Shown here piece after piece: positions 37,236-45,570 of a stretch of DNA of 64,000 nucleotides. The DNA is from Devosia riboflavina (GTDB lineage: Bacteria; Pseudomonadota; Alphaproteobacteria; Rhizobiales; Devosiaceae): positions 1-64,000 of the forward strand of contig NZ_JQGC01000003.1 of NCBI RefSeq assembly GCF_000743575.1, read 5' to 3'. The position numbers and the translations under genes are program-made. Positions within the stretch are counted from its first letter, which is position 1. Every line of letters starts with the position of its first letter. The notes under the pieces were generated by a model. That model was not told where the DNA came from and made no database searches. It was given only the letters and a program-made list of their open reading frames with translations.

Positions 37236-37727
37236 TTATGCGGCGACGATGTCACCGACGATATTGCCTTCGGAATCCGCGTTGACCGCTTCGGTGGCGG
37301 AAAGGCCCAGGCGTTCGCGGATGGTGCGCTTCTTGGCGGCAAGATCGGCGATGGAATAGCCGGCGAGCACCTCGAAGAAGGCGCCAAGGGCTTCGCGCAG
37401 GGCGCCGTTGAGGTCGCATTCGCCGATCAGCGGGCAATCGGCGCCCTCTTCAAAGCATTCGGCGAGGGCGAAGTTTTCCTCGGTCAGGCGAATCGTTTCC
37501 AAGAGCGTGATCTGATCGGCAGGCTTGCCCAGCTTGATCCCGCCATGACGGCCGCGCACGGTCTGCAGCAGGCCATTTTCAACGAGCGGCTTGATCAGCT
37601 TGAACAGGAAAAGTTCGGAAATGCCATAGGCGCGGGCAATCTCTGCAACCCGGCTCAGTTCAGGATCGTTGACGGCGCAATAGACCAGGGTGCGGATGGC
37701 GTAATTGGATTGGCGAGTCAGTCTCAC
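37236..37727 (-). CDS. rirA: Iron-responsive Rrf2-family regulator RirA
   Basis: A 163-residue Rrf2-type repressor. From the chosen GTG start it reads MRLTRQSNYAIRTLVYCA, matching rhizobial RirA starts. Winged-helix residues (VAEIARAYGISELFLFKLIKPLVENGLLQTVRGRHGG) are followed by the three cysteines that bind the iron-sulfur cluster, Cys91, Cys98 and Cys104 (ECFEEGADCPLIGEC). An ATG at 37781 would add 18 residues but would start almost at the transcription start of the predicted promoter, so GTG at 37727 is preferred. RirA represses iron uptake when iron is sufficient by binding iron-responsive operators, one of which is in this window at 21735. Confidence 0.9.
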   Translation of the reverse strand: MRLTRQSNYAIRTLVYCAVNDPELSRVAEIARAYGISELFLFKLIKPLVENGLLQTVRGRHGGIKLGKPADQITLLETIRLTEENFALAECFEEGADCPLIGECDLNGALREALGAFFEVLAGYSIADLAAKKRTIRERLGLSATEAVNADSEGNIVGDIVAA

Positions 37728-37792
37728 GAGCGAACGATCCTTTGGCTTTGGCAGCGCGGCCATGGCTTCGACCCCATCCATGGCACAGGCCG

Positions 37793-37821
37793 TAATTTAA
37801 AACCATTCTAAAAAATGTCAA
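37793..37821 (-). promoter_or_regulatory. rirA promoter with Irr-type (ICE) box
   Basis: On the minus strand a -35 hexamer TTGACA (37821-37816) is followed at 16-17 bases by an AT-rich -10 (TAAATT/AAATTA). Between them lies TTTAAAA-CCA-TTCTAAA (plus strand, 37796-37812), one base from the perfect palindrome TTTAGAA-N3-TTCTAAA known as the iron control element bound by Irr. Irr bound here would block the promoter under low iron (inference). Confidence 0.55.
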
Positions 37822-37916
37822 CCTTATCCTGAACGATCCGATCATATTTAAGGCCCAAAAACCCGACTGGACAGCGACTTAACTTCGGAATATGAAATTA
37901 TTAGGAGGAGCGTCGC

Positions 37917-38216
37917 ATGCCTACTACCGTCACGCGAGCCATCATCACCGCCTCTGCCAGTGAGGCCACGGGCCTAGCCAAGAACGACGTCACGGCCATT
38001 GGCCAGCGCATGTTTGAGTTGATCGGAGATGCACTCAAGGCCGGGGAAACGGTCAAATTGACCGGTTTCGGCACCCTGGCGGTGCGCTCCCGAGCCGAAC
38101 GCGTGGGGCGCAATCCCCGCACCGGCACCGAGCATCGCATTACCCCACGCCATACCGTGACGTTTACGCCGAGCGCGCGATTGCGCGAAGCGCTTGATGA
38201 ACTGGTGGATAGCTAG
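37917..38216 (+). CDS. HU/IHF-family DNA-binding protein (IHF-alpha-like)
   Basis: A 99-residue histone-like protein. The core (GETVKLTGFGTLAVRSRAERVGRNPRTGTEHRITPRHTVTFTPSARL) has the GRNPxTG beta-arm tip with the intercalating proline. It is closer to IHF-alpha than to HU, but the N-terminal third differs, so it is probably an extra paralogue of the main ihfA gene. The ribosome site TAGGAGGAG is strong. It stands alone and is followed by a strong terminator. Confidence 0.82.
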   Translation: MPTTVTRAIITASASEATGLAKNDVTAIGQRMFELIGDALKAGETVKLTGFGTLAVRSRAERVGRNPRTGTEHRITPRHTVTFTPSARLREALDELVDS

Positions 38217-38249
38217 GTTTTTTGGCGCCGCGACGACGATATCCTAGTA

Positions 38250-38275
38250 AAAATCCCGCTTTCGCGGGATTTTTT
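38250..38275. terminator. Bidirectional Rho-independent terminator
   Basis: Stem AAAATCCCGC-tttc-GCGGGATTTT with T-rich tails on both strands (TTTTTT to the right, AAAA to the left). It serves both the HU-like gene and the convergent ROK gene, which ends at 38293. Confidence 0.88.
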
Positions 38276-38292
38276 GTTTGCGCGGTGGCCGG

Positions 38293-39504
38293 CTAGTCCT
38301 TGGGCTTTTCGAGGAGATTGCGCGAAAAATACCGGTGGTAAAGCGGCAGTTCAGCCGCTCCCAAAGCCGGCGCCAGGCGGCCGATATGGCCCGAAGCGAT
38401 ACTGACGCGGCGCCGGGCCGGCAGGCGCTCGAAATGCACGTCGAGGCGCTCGACGAGACGGGCCGTGATTGATGTCGGTAGGATGGTATCGAGGACGACA
38501 AGGCTCGCTTCGACCACGGCATTGGTATTGAAGACGACCAGGGCCAGGGCCTCGGCGCAGTCTTCGAGCCAGGGCGCGACCACGGGTTCGAGCGCGGGCC
38601 AATCCCAGTTTTCGACATCGGCGATATCAACCGCAATGCCGGCGGCAGCGAGCCGTTTGACGAGCGCCGATGTCGAGGCGATGGCGTGGGCCGATAGCGG
38701 CCCCGCCTCATTGCGATCGACCAGCATGGTGCCGAGATCGGCCGAATGGCCGGTCGGCCCCTGCCAGAGCCGGCCTTCCCCGATCAGCCCGGCGGCGAGA
38801 TAGGTCGAAACGAGGAGATAAATGAAGCTTGCCGGGCGCGGCGCCGGCTGGGCGATGAGTTCGGCCCAGCAGGCGGCATTGCCATCATTGAAGAGGGTCA
38901 CGGCAAGGCCGGTTCTTGCCTCGAGATCGGCGGCGAATTCGGCCGGCGACGGGCCGGACTTGCTGCCGGTCCCTTGCTCCAGCGGCCAGGTGGCGGCATG
39001 GATGGAGCCGGGCATGCCTATCCCGATATCGGCCAGCCGTTCGCGCTGTTCCTTGGGCCAATCCCCGATCATTTCGCCGATCAGTAGCGCCAGTTGCGGG
39101 GCGAGCGCGGCAAGGTCGGCCTCGGCATAATCGAGATGGCGATGGGCGACCACGGCGGCATGGAGGTTGATGGCCAGCACATCGGCATGGCGCCAGCCTA
39201 TTTCGATGCCGATGGAATAGGCGCCTTCAGCCCTCAGAAAGATCGGGGTCGCCGGCTGGCCGCGGCGACCGCGCAACACTTCGCCGCGCAGGATGAGGCC
39301 CGCAGCCTCCACATCGTTGAGAATGGCCGAGACGGTCTGCGGGGCGAGGCCCGACATGCGGGCGATCTCGGCATTGGAAAGGCCGGGATTGAAGCCGACG
39401 ACCGTAAGAACGGCGCGCTCATTGGCCCGGCGCAGGCCATGGTGCTGCAAGCCCTTGGCTCCCAGGTTGAATAAATCAATTGTCGGGACTGCGGAATCGC
39501 TCAC
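38293..39504 (-). CDS. ROK-family (NagC/XylR-like) transcriptional regulator
   Basis: A 403-residue ROK protein. N-terminal winged helix-turn-helix (VLTVVGFNPGLSNAEIARMSGLAPQTVSAILNDVEAAGLI) and a sugar-kinase-like body (IGIGMPG; LFNDGNAACWAEL). The CxCGxxGC zinc motif of many ROK proteins is not evident. The start is GTG at 39504 after GGTAGGTCA. It faces away from an aldo/keto reductase over a 291-bp gap and probably controls a carbohydrate gene, but the target is unknown. Confidence 0.82.
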   Translation of the reverse strand: MSDSAVPTIDLFNLGAKGLQHHGLRRANERAVLTVVGFNPGLSNAEIARMSGLAPQTVSAILNDVEAAGLILRGEVLRGRRGQPATPIFLRAEGAYSIGIEIGWRHADVLAINLHAAVVAHRHLDYAEADLAALAPQLALLIGEMIGDWPKEQRERLADIGIGMPGSIHAATWPLEQGTGSKSGPSPAEFAADLEARTGLAVTLFNDGNAACWAELIAQPAPRPASFIYLLVSTYLAAGLIGEGRLWQGPTGHSADLGTMLVDRNEAGPLSAHAIASTSALVKRLAAAGIAVDIADVENWDWPALEPVVAPWLEDCAEALALVVFNTNAVVEASLVVLDTILPTSITARLVERLDVHFERLPARRRVSIASGHIGRLAPALGAAELPLYHRYFSRNLLEKPKD

Positions 39505-39700
39505 GCTGACCTACCCGTCACATAGTTCTGAAAATGGCAAAGCGAATAGGCTCCCGCGCTGCACCCCTGGGATGGAGCAGCAATGGGGCCGGTGCCGATT
39601 CTGGCTTGTTCGCTGGCGCCATCATGGCGATGCGACGCGGTAGCGCAAGCTACCATTTCGCCGCTCAGGCAATTTGCCTCATGGCGGGCATTTCTGATCG

Positions 39701-39770
39701 CCCTTGCCGGAGTTCGTCCGGCAAGGGTGTTGCGGGAGCGCTGGTGCCACCGGGGCAGGCCCGGCGGCAC
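39701..39770. repeat. Double-hairpin intergenic repeat
   Basis: Stems CCCTTGCCGG-agttcgt-CCGGCAAGGG and GTGCCACCGGG-like with its complement. It fills part of the gap between the ROK gene promoter and the end of the aldo/keto reductase gene. Confidence 0.7.
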
Positions 39771-39795
39771 GGCACGTGAAAGCGCCGCTCTTGCT

Positions 39796-40734
39796 TTAGG
39801 CGCCCGCCTTGGTGAGACGCGCATTGGCGTCGTCACCGAGGGTAAGCCGCACGCCGCGGGCAAGGCTTTTCACCTGTTCGACCGAGGTCGCCGAAGCGAT
39901 GGGCGCGCTGACGCCGGGCTGGGCCACGAGCCAGGCAAGCGCCACTTCGGACGGCGTTGCATCGAGCTCCTTGCCGACCGCATCGAGCGCGTCGAGGATG
40001 GCAAGACCCTTGTCGTTGAGGTAGTTTTCGGCCTTGCCACCACGGGGCGATTTGCCGAGATCGGCCTTGGAACGGTATTTGCCGGAGAGGAAGCCGGCGG
40101 CGAGGCTGTAATAGGTGATGGCGCCCACTTCGTTTTCGAGCAGGTAGGGACGCAAGGCGTCGAACTGCGCGCGATCGTAGAGATTATAGAGCGGCTGGGT
40201 GACTTCGTAGCGTGGCAGCGATTTGACGACGGCGGTATCCTGGGCCGCCTTCATCATGCTCACATCGAAGTTGGAAGCGCCGATGGTGCGCACCTTGCCC
40301 GAGCGGATCAGCACGTCATAGGCGGCAAGGGTTTCCTCATGGGTATTTTCGGTTGCCGGCCAGTGGCTGAAATAGAGGTCGATATAGTCGGTCTGCAGGC
40401 GCCGCAGCGAATCCTCGATGCCGGTCTTGATGGCGTCGGCGCTGAGGCCCTGCGGCTGATGCGCCGAATTGACCTTGGTGATGATGTGGACCTTGTCGCG
40501 ATTGCCGCGCGCCTTGAGCCACTTGCCGATAATGGTTTCGCTCATGCCCGGCGGATTGCCCGGCACCCAATTGGGATAGCCCTGGGCCGTGTCGATGGCG
40601 GTAAAACCCTCGGCGACATAGGCATCGAGAATCTCGAAGCCGAGTTTTTCGTCGACCGTCCAGCCGAAGACATTACCGCCGAGCACCAGCGGTTCGATCA
40701 CGAGTTCACTGCGGCCGAGAGGGCGACGGTTCAT
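39796..40734 (-). CDS. Aldo/keto reductase
   Basis: A 312-residue aldo/keto reductase of the NADP-dependent AKR type. Tetrad: Asp and Tyr in AIDTAQGYPNW, Lys in IITKVN, His in YFSHWP. It starts MNRRPLGRSEL, the common AKR beginning, at an ATG after GGAGAAG. The start lies 29 bp inside the upstream secreted-protein gene, so translation may be coupled. The substrate is unknown. Confidence 0.87.
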   Translation of the reverse strand: MNRRPLGRSELVIEPLVLGGNVFGWTVDEKLGFEILDAYVAEGFTAIDTAQGYPNWVPGNPPGMSETIIGKWLKARGNRDKVHIITKVNSAHQPQGLSADAIKTGIEDSLRRLQTDYIDLYFSHWPATENTHEETLAAYDVLIRSGKVRTIGASNFDVSMMKAAQDTAVVKSLPRYEVTQPLYNLYDRAQFDALRPYLLENEVGAITYYSLAAGFLSGKYRSKADLGKSPRGGKAENYLNDKGLAILDALDAVGKELDATPSEVALAWLVAQPGVSAPIASATSVEQVKSLARGVRLTLGDDANARLTKAGA

Positions 40735-41266
40735 TGTTCTTCTCCAATTGGGACGGATCGGTAGTAACGTCCGAGACAGCATTTTGTTCTGCGGGCAGTA
40801 CGCGGGGCGCGCACCAATAGAGCGCCTCGGCAATGGTTTTCATCGAGCCCGAAAGGTCGATGAAAGCGAAGGGCGCGTTTTCATCCCCGCTATGGCGGAG
40901 GTAGACGAATGTTCCGTGACGGAGCCGGTCGAGCAGCAGATCCGCATCTTCATGAATGCGCGCGCCATAGGGGCTGTCGGATGTTTCGGCAGCAAAACTG
41001 AGATTCTCTCGGTCGAGCGTCATGTCCCAGGTGCCGGCATCGCCGCCGAAACGGCTCGAATGGACATGGAGGCCGGTGGTGAAATCGTCTTCGCAGCGCA
41101 CGGCAAGGCAGGTGAAATTCTCGGGCGTCGCATCGCGCGCACAGCCCATGGCGGCGCGATCGCCCTCGCCGGGAAGCGGGGAGAAATGCCAGCCGGAGGT
41201 CTGCGCAAGCGCCGGCTGGGCAAAGGCCAAAAGAACGATCAGCCCCGCGGCTCGATGAGGTCCCAT
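40706..41266 (-). CDS. Secreted protein of unknown function
   Basis: A 186-residue protein with a clear signal peptide (LIVLLAFAQPALAQ), so probably periplasmic. I do not recognise a family. The mature part has four cysteines (including CARDATPENFTCLAVRC) that could form disulfides, and a region of alternating strands (HVHSSRFGGDAGTWDMTLD). It overlaps the upstream VOC gene by 28 bp and the downstream aldo/keto reductase by 29 bp. Overlaps this long are unusual but fit a tightly packed three-gene operon. The last 30 residues are polar and may be dispensable. Confidence 0.65.
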   Translation of the reverse strand: MGPHRAAGLIVLLAFAQPALAQTSGWHFSPLPGEGDRAAMGCARDATPENFTCLAVRCEDDFTTGLHVHSSRFGGDAGTWDMTLDRENLSFAAETSDSPYGARIHEDADLLLDRLRHGTFVYLRHSGDENAPFAFIDLSGSMKTIAEALYWCAPRVLPAEQNAVSDVTTDPSQLEKNNEPSPSRPQ

Positions 41267-41631
41267 TTGTTCCCATAAAGATCGGCAAAGACCGCGACCG
41301 AGCCATAGGCTTCATGGCGCGGCGCTTCGAGAAAGGTGACGCCCTTTTCGCTCATGCGCGCGAAATCGCCGGCAAAATCGTCGGTTTCGAGAAAGAGCAT
41401 GACGCGGCCGCCGGTCTGGTTGCCAATGGAAGCGCGTTGTTCCGGGCCATCGGCCTTGGCGAGGAGGAGCCGCGCGCCATTGCCGCCGGGCGGGGCGACC
41501 AGCACCCAGCGCTTGCCGGGCCCCAGCGGCGTATCGGCCACAAGGGAAAAACCAAGCTTGTCACGGTAAAACTCGATGGCCTCGTCGTAGTCGGCGACGA
41601 CGAGAGCGAGAGTGGCAATTTTCTGCGTCAT
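41239..41631 (-). CDS. VOC-superfamily (glyoxalase-like) protein
   Basis: A 130-residue protein with the two beta-alpha-beta-beta-beta halves of the vicinal oxygen chelate fold: ALVVADYDEAIEFYRDKLGFSL and the ending AVFADLYGNKWDLIEP. The final Glu is the usual metal ligand. The exact reaction cannot be assigned; relatives include glyoxalases and resistance proteins. The start may be 41631 or 41646; neither has a strong ribosome site. It is first in the group with the secreted protein and the aldo/keto reductase. Confidence 0.82.
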   Translation of the reverse strand: MTQKIATLALVVADYDEAIEFYRDKLGFSLVADTPLGPGKRWVLVAPPGGNGARLLLAKADGPEQRASIGNQTGGRVMLFLETDDFAGDFARMSEKGVTFLEAPRHEAYGSVAVFADLYGNKWDLIEPRG

Positions 41632-41853
41632 GGCTCTATCGTTCATTACCGATAAGGTGCGGTCAAGCCATGATTACTTGCCGAACGGATTTGGAATCAT
41701 CCGTCCATTTCTGTGGAAAGCCTTCGCGCCGTCACACGATTGACCAAATGGTCAACTTCGTCATTGCACTTCCTAAAAAACTAGGCTTTGGTGTCGCCCA
41801 AGCCTCCAGCCGGGAACGCTGGAGAGCATGAATTACTTCGGGAGACAACAATC

Positions 41854-43449
41854 ATGAAATTGATGAAAACCCTGATGGCCGCGACCGCCATGGTGGCTCT
41901 TGCCGCCGGCGCCGCTCAGGCCAAGCAGTTGGTTTACTGCTCGGAAGCCTCGCCGGCTCACTTCGATCCCGGCCCGGTGACCGGTGGCAACGACTTCGAC
42001 GCCTCTGCCCACACGATCTTCGAACGCCTGGTTGAGTTCGCTCCCGGCTCCACCGAAGTCATCCCGGCCCTGGCTGAAAGCTGGGACGTTTCGGCCGATG
42101 GCAAGGAATACACCTTCCACCTGCGCCCCGGCGTCAAGTGGCACACCCAGCCCTATTTCACCCCGACCCGCGACCTCAACGCCGACGACGTGATCTTCTC
42201 GTTCGAGCGTCAGTGGAAGGAAGACAACGTCTGGCATAACTACCTCGAAGGCATGACCTGGGACTATTTCCAGGGCATGGAAATGCCGAAGTACATCGCC
42301 TCGATCGACAAGGTCGATGACCTGACCGTCAAGCTGACCCTGACCGAACCGAACGCACCGATGCTGGCAAACCTTGCCATGCAGTTCGCTTCGATCGTGT
42401 CGAAGGAATATGCCGACCAGCTCGAAGCTTCGGGTGACCTCGCCGCGTTCTCGACCCAGCCTGTCGGTACTGGCCCGTTCCAGTTCGTCGACTACCAGCT
42501 CGACACCGTGATCCGCTATTCCGCCTTCCCCGACTACTGGGATGGCAAGCAGCCGATCGACGACCTGATCTTCGCCATCACCACCGATGCTTCGGTGCGC
42601 GCACAGCGTCTGCTCGCCGGCGAATGCGATATCATGCCCTACCCGGCTCCGGCCGATCTCGAAGCCCTCAAGGCCGACGAAGATCTGACCGTGCAGGAGC
42701 AGGAAGGCCTGAACATCGGCTACATCTCCTACAACACCACCGAAGCACCGTTCGATAATCCGGAAGTGCGCAAGGCCCTGACCATGGCGATCGACAAGGC
42801 CGCCATCATCGAGGCCGTCTACCAGGGTGCTGGCCAGGACGCCAAGAACCTGATCCCGCCGACCATGTGGTCCTATGACGATGCCATCGCGGCTGACGTC
42901 TATGATCCGGAAGCTGCCAAGGCTGCTCTCGAAGCCGCCGGCGTCACCAACCTGACGACCGACCTCTGGGCCATCCCCGTGTCGCGTCCCTACAATCCGA
43001 ACGGCCAGCGCGTTGCCGAACTGATCCAGGCCGACTGGGCCAAGGTCGGCGTCACCGCCAATATCGTGACCTACGAATGGACCGAATATCGCGAGCGCGG
43101 CAAGCAGGCCGACCGCAAGGGCCCGTTCATGATCGGCTGGACCGGCGACAATGGCGATCCGGACAACTTCTTCGCAACCCTCTTCTCCTGCTCGGCCATC
43201 GGCGTCTCGAACTATTCGAGCTGGTGCAATGACGACTTCGAAGCTGCGATCTCCGCCGCCAAGACCTCGTCGGACCCGGCAGAACGCACCGCGCTCTACA
43301 CCAAGGCCCAGGAAATCTTCAAGGCTGAAGAACCTGCGATCACCCTGGCTCACAGCCGTGTGTTCATGCCGATGAAGAAGACCGTGCTCAACTATGTTAT
43401 GAGCCCGCTCGGCAGCCACTCCTTCAAGGGCGTGGACGTTCAGGAGTAG
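41854..43449 (+). CDS. dppA: Dipeptide ABC importer, periplasmic binding protein
   Basis: A 531-residue SBP_bac_5 protein. Signal peptide (LMKTLMAATAMVALAAGAAQA) then KQLVYCSEASPAHFDPGPVTGGNDFDASAHTIFERLVEF, strongly DppA-like. It should bind dipeptides (DppA relatives can also bind heme or delta-aminolevulinate). Codon use is more C-rich in third positions than its neighbours, which suggests high expression. A strong terminator directly after it should limit read-through to the permeases. Confidence 0.92.
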   Translation: MKLMKTLMAATAMVALAAGAAQAKQLVYCSEASPAHFDPGPVTGGNDFDASAHTIFERLVEFAPGSTEVIPALAESWDVSADGKEYTFHLRPGVKWHTQPYFTPTRDLNADDVIFSFERQWKEDNVWHNYLEGMTWDYFQGMEMPKYIASIDKVDDLTVKLTLTEPNAPMLANLAMQFASIVSKEYADQLEASGDLAAFSTQPVGTGPFQFVDYQLDTVIRYSAFPDYWDGKQPIDDLIFAITTDASVRAQRLLAGECDIMPYPAPADLEALKADEDLTVQEQEGLNIGYISYNTTEAPFDNPEVRKALTMAIDKAAIIEAVYQGAGQDAKNLIPPTMWSYDDAIAADVYDPEAAKAALEAAGVTNLTTDLWAIPVSRPYNPNGQRVAELIQADWAKVGVTANIVTYEWTEYRERGKQADRKGPFMIGWTGDNGDPDNFFATLFSCSAIGVSNYSSWCNDDFEAAISAAKTSSDPAERTALYTKAQEIFKAEEPAITLAHSRVFMPMKKTVLNYVMSPLGSHSFKGVDVQE

Positions 43450-43472
43450 GCTTTAGCCTTCTCACCAAACAA

Positions 43473-43515
43473 GGGGCCTCGGTCCGGCAAAGGCCGGATC
43501 GGGGCTCCGCTTTTT
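43473..43515 (+). terminator. Terminator/attenuator after dppA
   Basis: A 16-bp stem with three G-U pairs (43473-43488 with 43493-43508), loop AAAG, followed by GC and TTTTT. It lies 23 bp after the dppA stop, inside the dpp operon, so it would leave dppA in excess over the membrane parts. Confidence 0.78.
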
Positions 43516-43663
43516 AAGATAGAGCGGGGTCAGATGGAACGAAAACGTTTCATCGGGATGGGCCAGCCAAGGTCCACGGACGCGCCTCGCCATAACAGGA
43601 AACGGGACCAGTGGGTTCGCCGCCTTTTGCGGCGGGCCTGCACCCAAGAGGCAAGACCCTCAC

Positions 43664-44671
43664 ATGCTGAACTATGTTTTGCGCAGAATTGCGCTTCTGG
43701 TGCCGACGATCATCGGCATCTCCATCTGCGCTTTTGCGTTTGTCCGCGTTTTGCCGGGCGATCCCATCCTGGCCATGGCCGGGCAACATGGCGTGACGCC
43801 GGAACGCTACGAAATCCTGCGCGAGCAGTTCGGCTATAACCTGCCGATCTGGCAGCAATATTTCAATTATCTCTGGAGCGTGATGCAGGGCGATTTCGGT
43901 ATTTCGCTCGCCACCAAGCGCCCGGTGATCAACGAATTCATGGCGCTGTTCCCCGCGACCATGGAATTGGCTTTCGTCGCCCTGATCTTCGCCGTCGTCA
44001 TCGGCATTCCCGCCGGCATCTTTGCTGCCATCAAGCGCGGTTCATGGTTCGACCAGATCACCATGGGCGTGGCGCTGACCGGTTATTCCATGCCGATCTT
44101 CTGGTGGGGCCTCTTACTCATCATCTTCTTTTCCGGCTATCTGGGCTGGACGCCGGTTTCGGGCCGCATCGCGCTGACCTTCTTTTTGAAGCCCATTACC
44201 GGCTTCATGCTGATCGACACGCTGCTTTATGGAAACTGGGCGGCCTTCGTGTCGGCGCTACGCCACCTGATCCTGCCCGCAATCGTGCTCGGCACAATTC
44301 CACTTGCCGTCATCGCGCGCCAGACGCGGTCGGCCATGCTCGAAGTTTTGGGCGAAGACTATGTGCGCACCGCACGCGCCAAGGGCATGTCGCCCAATCG
44401 CGTCGTCAACGTGCACGCCCTGCGCAATGCCTTGATCCCGGTCGTCACCACGATCGGCCTTCAGGTGGGCCTGCTGCTCGGCGGCGCCATTCTCACCGAG
44501 ACCATCTTCACCTGGCCGGGCATCGGCAAGTGGATGATCGATTCCATCTCCAAGCGCGACTATGTCGTGGTGCAGTCGGGGCTGCTGATCATCGCTCTCA
44601 TCGTCATGTCGGTGAACCTGATCGTCGACCTCCTCTACGCGCTTATCAATCCGCGCATCCGGGTGCAGTAA
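43664..44671 (+). CDS. dppB: Dipeptide ABC importer, permease DppB
   Basis: A 335-residue permease of the DppB/OppB type: LNYVLRRIALLVPTIIGISICAFAFVRVLPGDP at the N-terminus, the EAA loop (EDYVRTARAKGMSPNRVVNVHALRNALIPVVT), and a C-terminal TM pair. The ribosome site is weak (AGAGG 12 bases upstream), in keeping with lower expression than dppA. One base separates it from dppC. Confidence 0.93.
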   Translation: MLNYVLRRIALLVPTIIGISICAFAFVRVLPGDPILAMAGQHGVTPERYEILREQFGYNLPIWQQYFNYLWSVMQGDFGISLATKRPVINEFMALFPATMELAFVALIFAVVIGIPAGIFAAIKRGSWFDQITMGVALTGYSMPIFWWGLLLIIFFSGYLGWTPVSGRIALTFFLKPITGFMLIDTLLYGNWAAFVSALRHLILPAIVLGTIPLAVIARQTRSAMLEVLGEDYVRTARAKGMSPNRVVNVHALRNALIPVVTTIGLQVGLLLGGAILTETIFTWPGIGKWMIDSISKRDYVVVQSGLLIIALIVMSVNLIVDLLYALINPRIRVQ

Positions 44672-44672
44672 C

Positions 44673-45566
44673 ATGGCCACGACCAATACTTCCGCCAGTG
44701 CACCGGCCTCGGGCCTGCGTGAATTCTGGTTCTATTTCTCCGTCAATCGCGGCGCCGTCATCGGCCTCACCGTCTTTGCCATCCTGGTCTTCGTCGCGAT
44801 TTTCGCGCCGTGGATTGCCCCTTTCCCGCCTGACGAGCAGTTCCGCGACGCGCTGCTAAAGCCCCCGATCTGGGATGCCGCCGCCGACCCACGCTTCATC
44901 CTCGGCACCGACCCGGTAGGTCGCGACATGCTTTCGCGCCTGATCCATGGCGCGCGCTATTCGTTGTTCATCGGCTTTTTCGTCGTCGTCGGCGCGCTGA
45001 TCGTGGGCGTGGTGCTCGGCGTCCTTGCCGGCTACTTCCGCGGCTGGGTCGATGTGCTGATCATGCGCATCATGGACATTATCCTCGCCTTCCCGCCGCT
45101 GCTGCTGGCCCTGGTGCTGGTGGCCATTCTCGGGCCGGGCCTCTTCAATGCCATGATCGCCATTGCGCTGGTTCTGCAGCCACACTTTGCGCGCCTCGTG
45201 CGTGCGGCGGTGATGGCCGAGAAGTCGCGTGAATATGTGGCCGCCGCAAAGCTTTCGGGCGCCGGCCACTTCCGCCTGATGATGGTGACGATCCTGCCCA
45301 ATTGCCTTGGGCCGCTGATCGTGCAGGCCACGCTGAGCTTTTCCAATGCCATCCTCGAAGCCGCCGCACTCGGCTTCCTCGGCATGGGCGCGCAGCCGCC
45401 GACCCCGGAATGGGGCACCATGCTGGCCTCGGCCCGCGAATTCATCCTCAAGGCGCCATGGGTTGTCACATTCCCGGGCCTTGCCATCCTGATCACCGTT
45501 CTGGCGATCAATCTCATCGGCGACGGGCTGCGTGATGCGCTCGATCCCAAGCTGAAGAGGAGCTGA
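44673..45566 (+). CDS. dppC: Dipeptide ABC importer, permease DppC
   Basis: A 297-residue permease: N-terminal cytoplasmic tail and first TM (FWFYFSVNRGAVIGLTVFAILVFVAIFAPW), LGTDPVGRDMLSRLIHGARYSL, and the EAA loop (SREYVAAAKLSGAGHFRLMMVTILPNCLGPLI). Partner of DppB. Confidence 0.93.
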   Translation: MATTNTSASAPASGLREFWFYFSVNRGAVIGLTVFAILVFVAIFAPWIAPFPPDEQFRDALLKPPIWDAAADPRFILGTDPVGRDMLSRLIHGARYSLFIGFFVVVGALIVGVVLGVLAGYFRGWVDVLIMRIMDIILAFPPLLLALVLVAILGPGLFNAMIAIALVLQPHFARLVRAAVMAEKSREYVAAAKLSGAGHFRLMMVTILPNCLGPLIVQATLSFSNAILEAAALGFLGMGAQPPTPEWGTMLASAREFILKAPWVVTFPGLAILITVLAINLIGDGLRDALDPKLKRS

Positions 45567-45570
45567 CGCC

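Noticed and set aside
41833-43419. A 528-codon minus-strand frame opposite dppA
   Set aside because: Strong codon bias in dppA keeps the antisense frame open; no ribosome site and no family.
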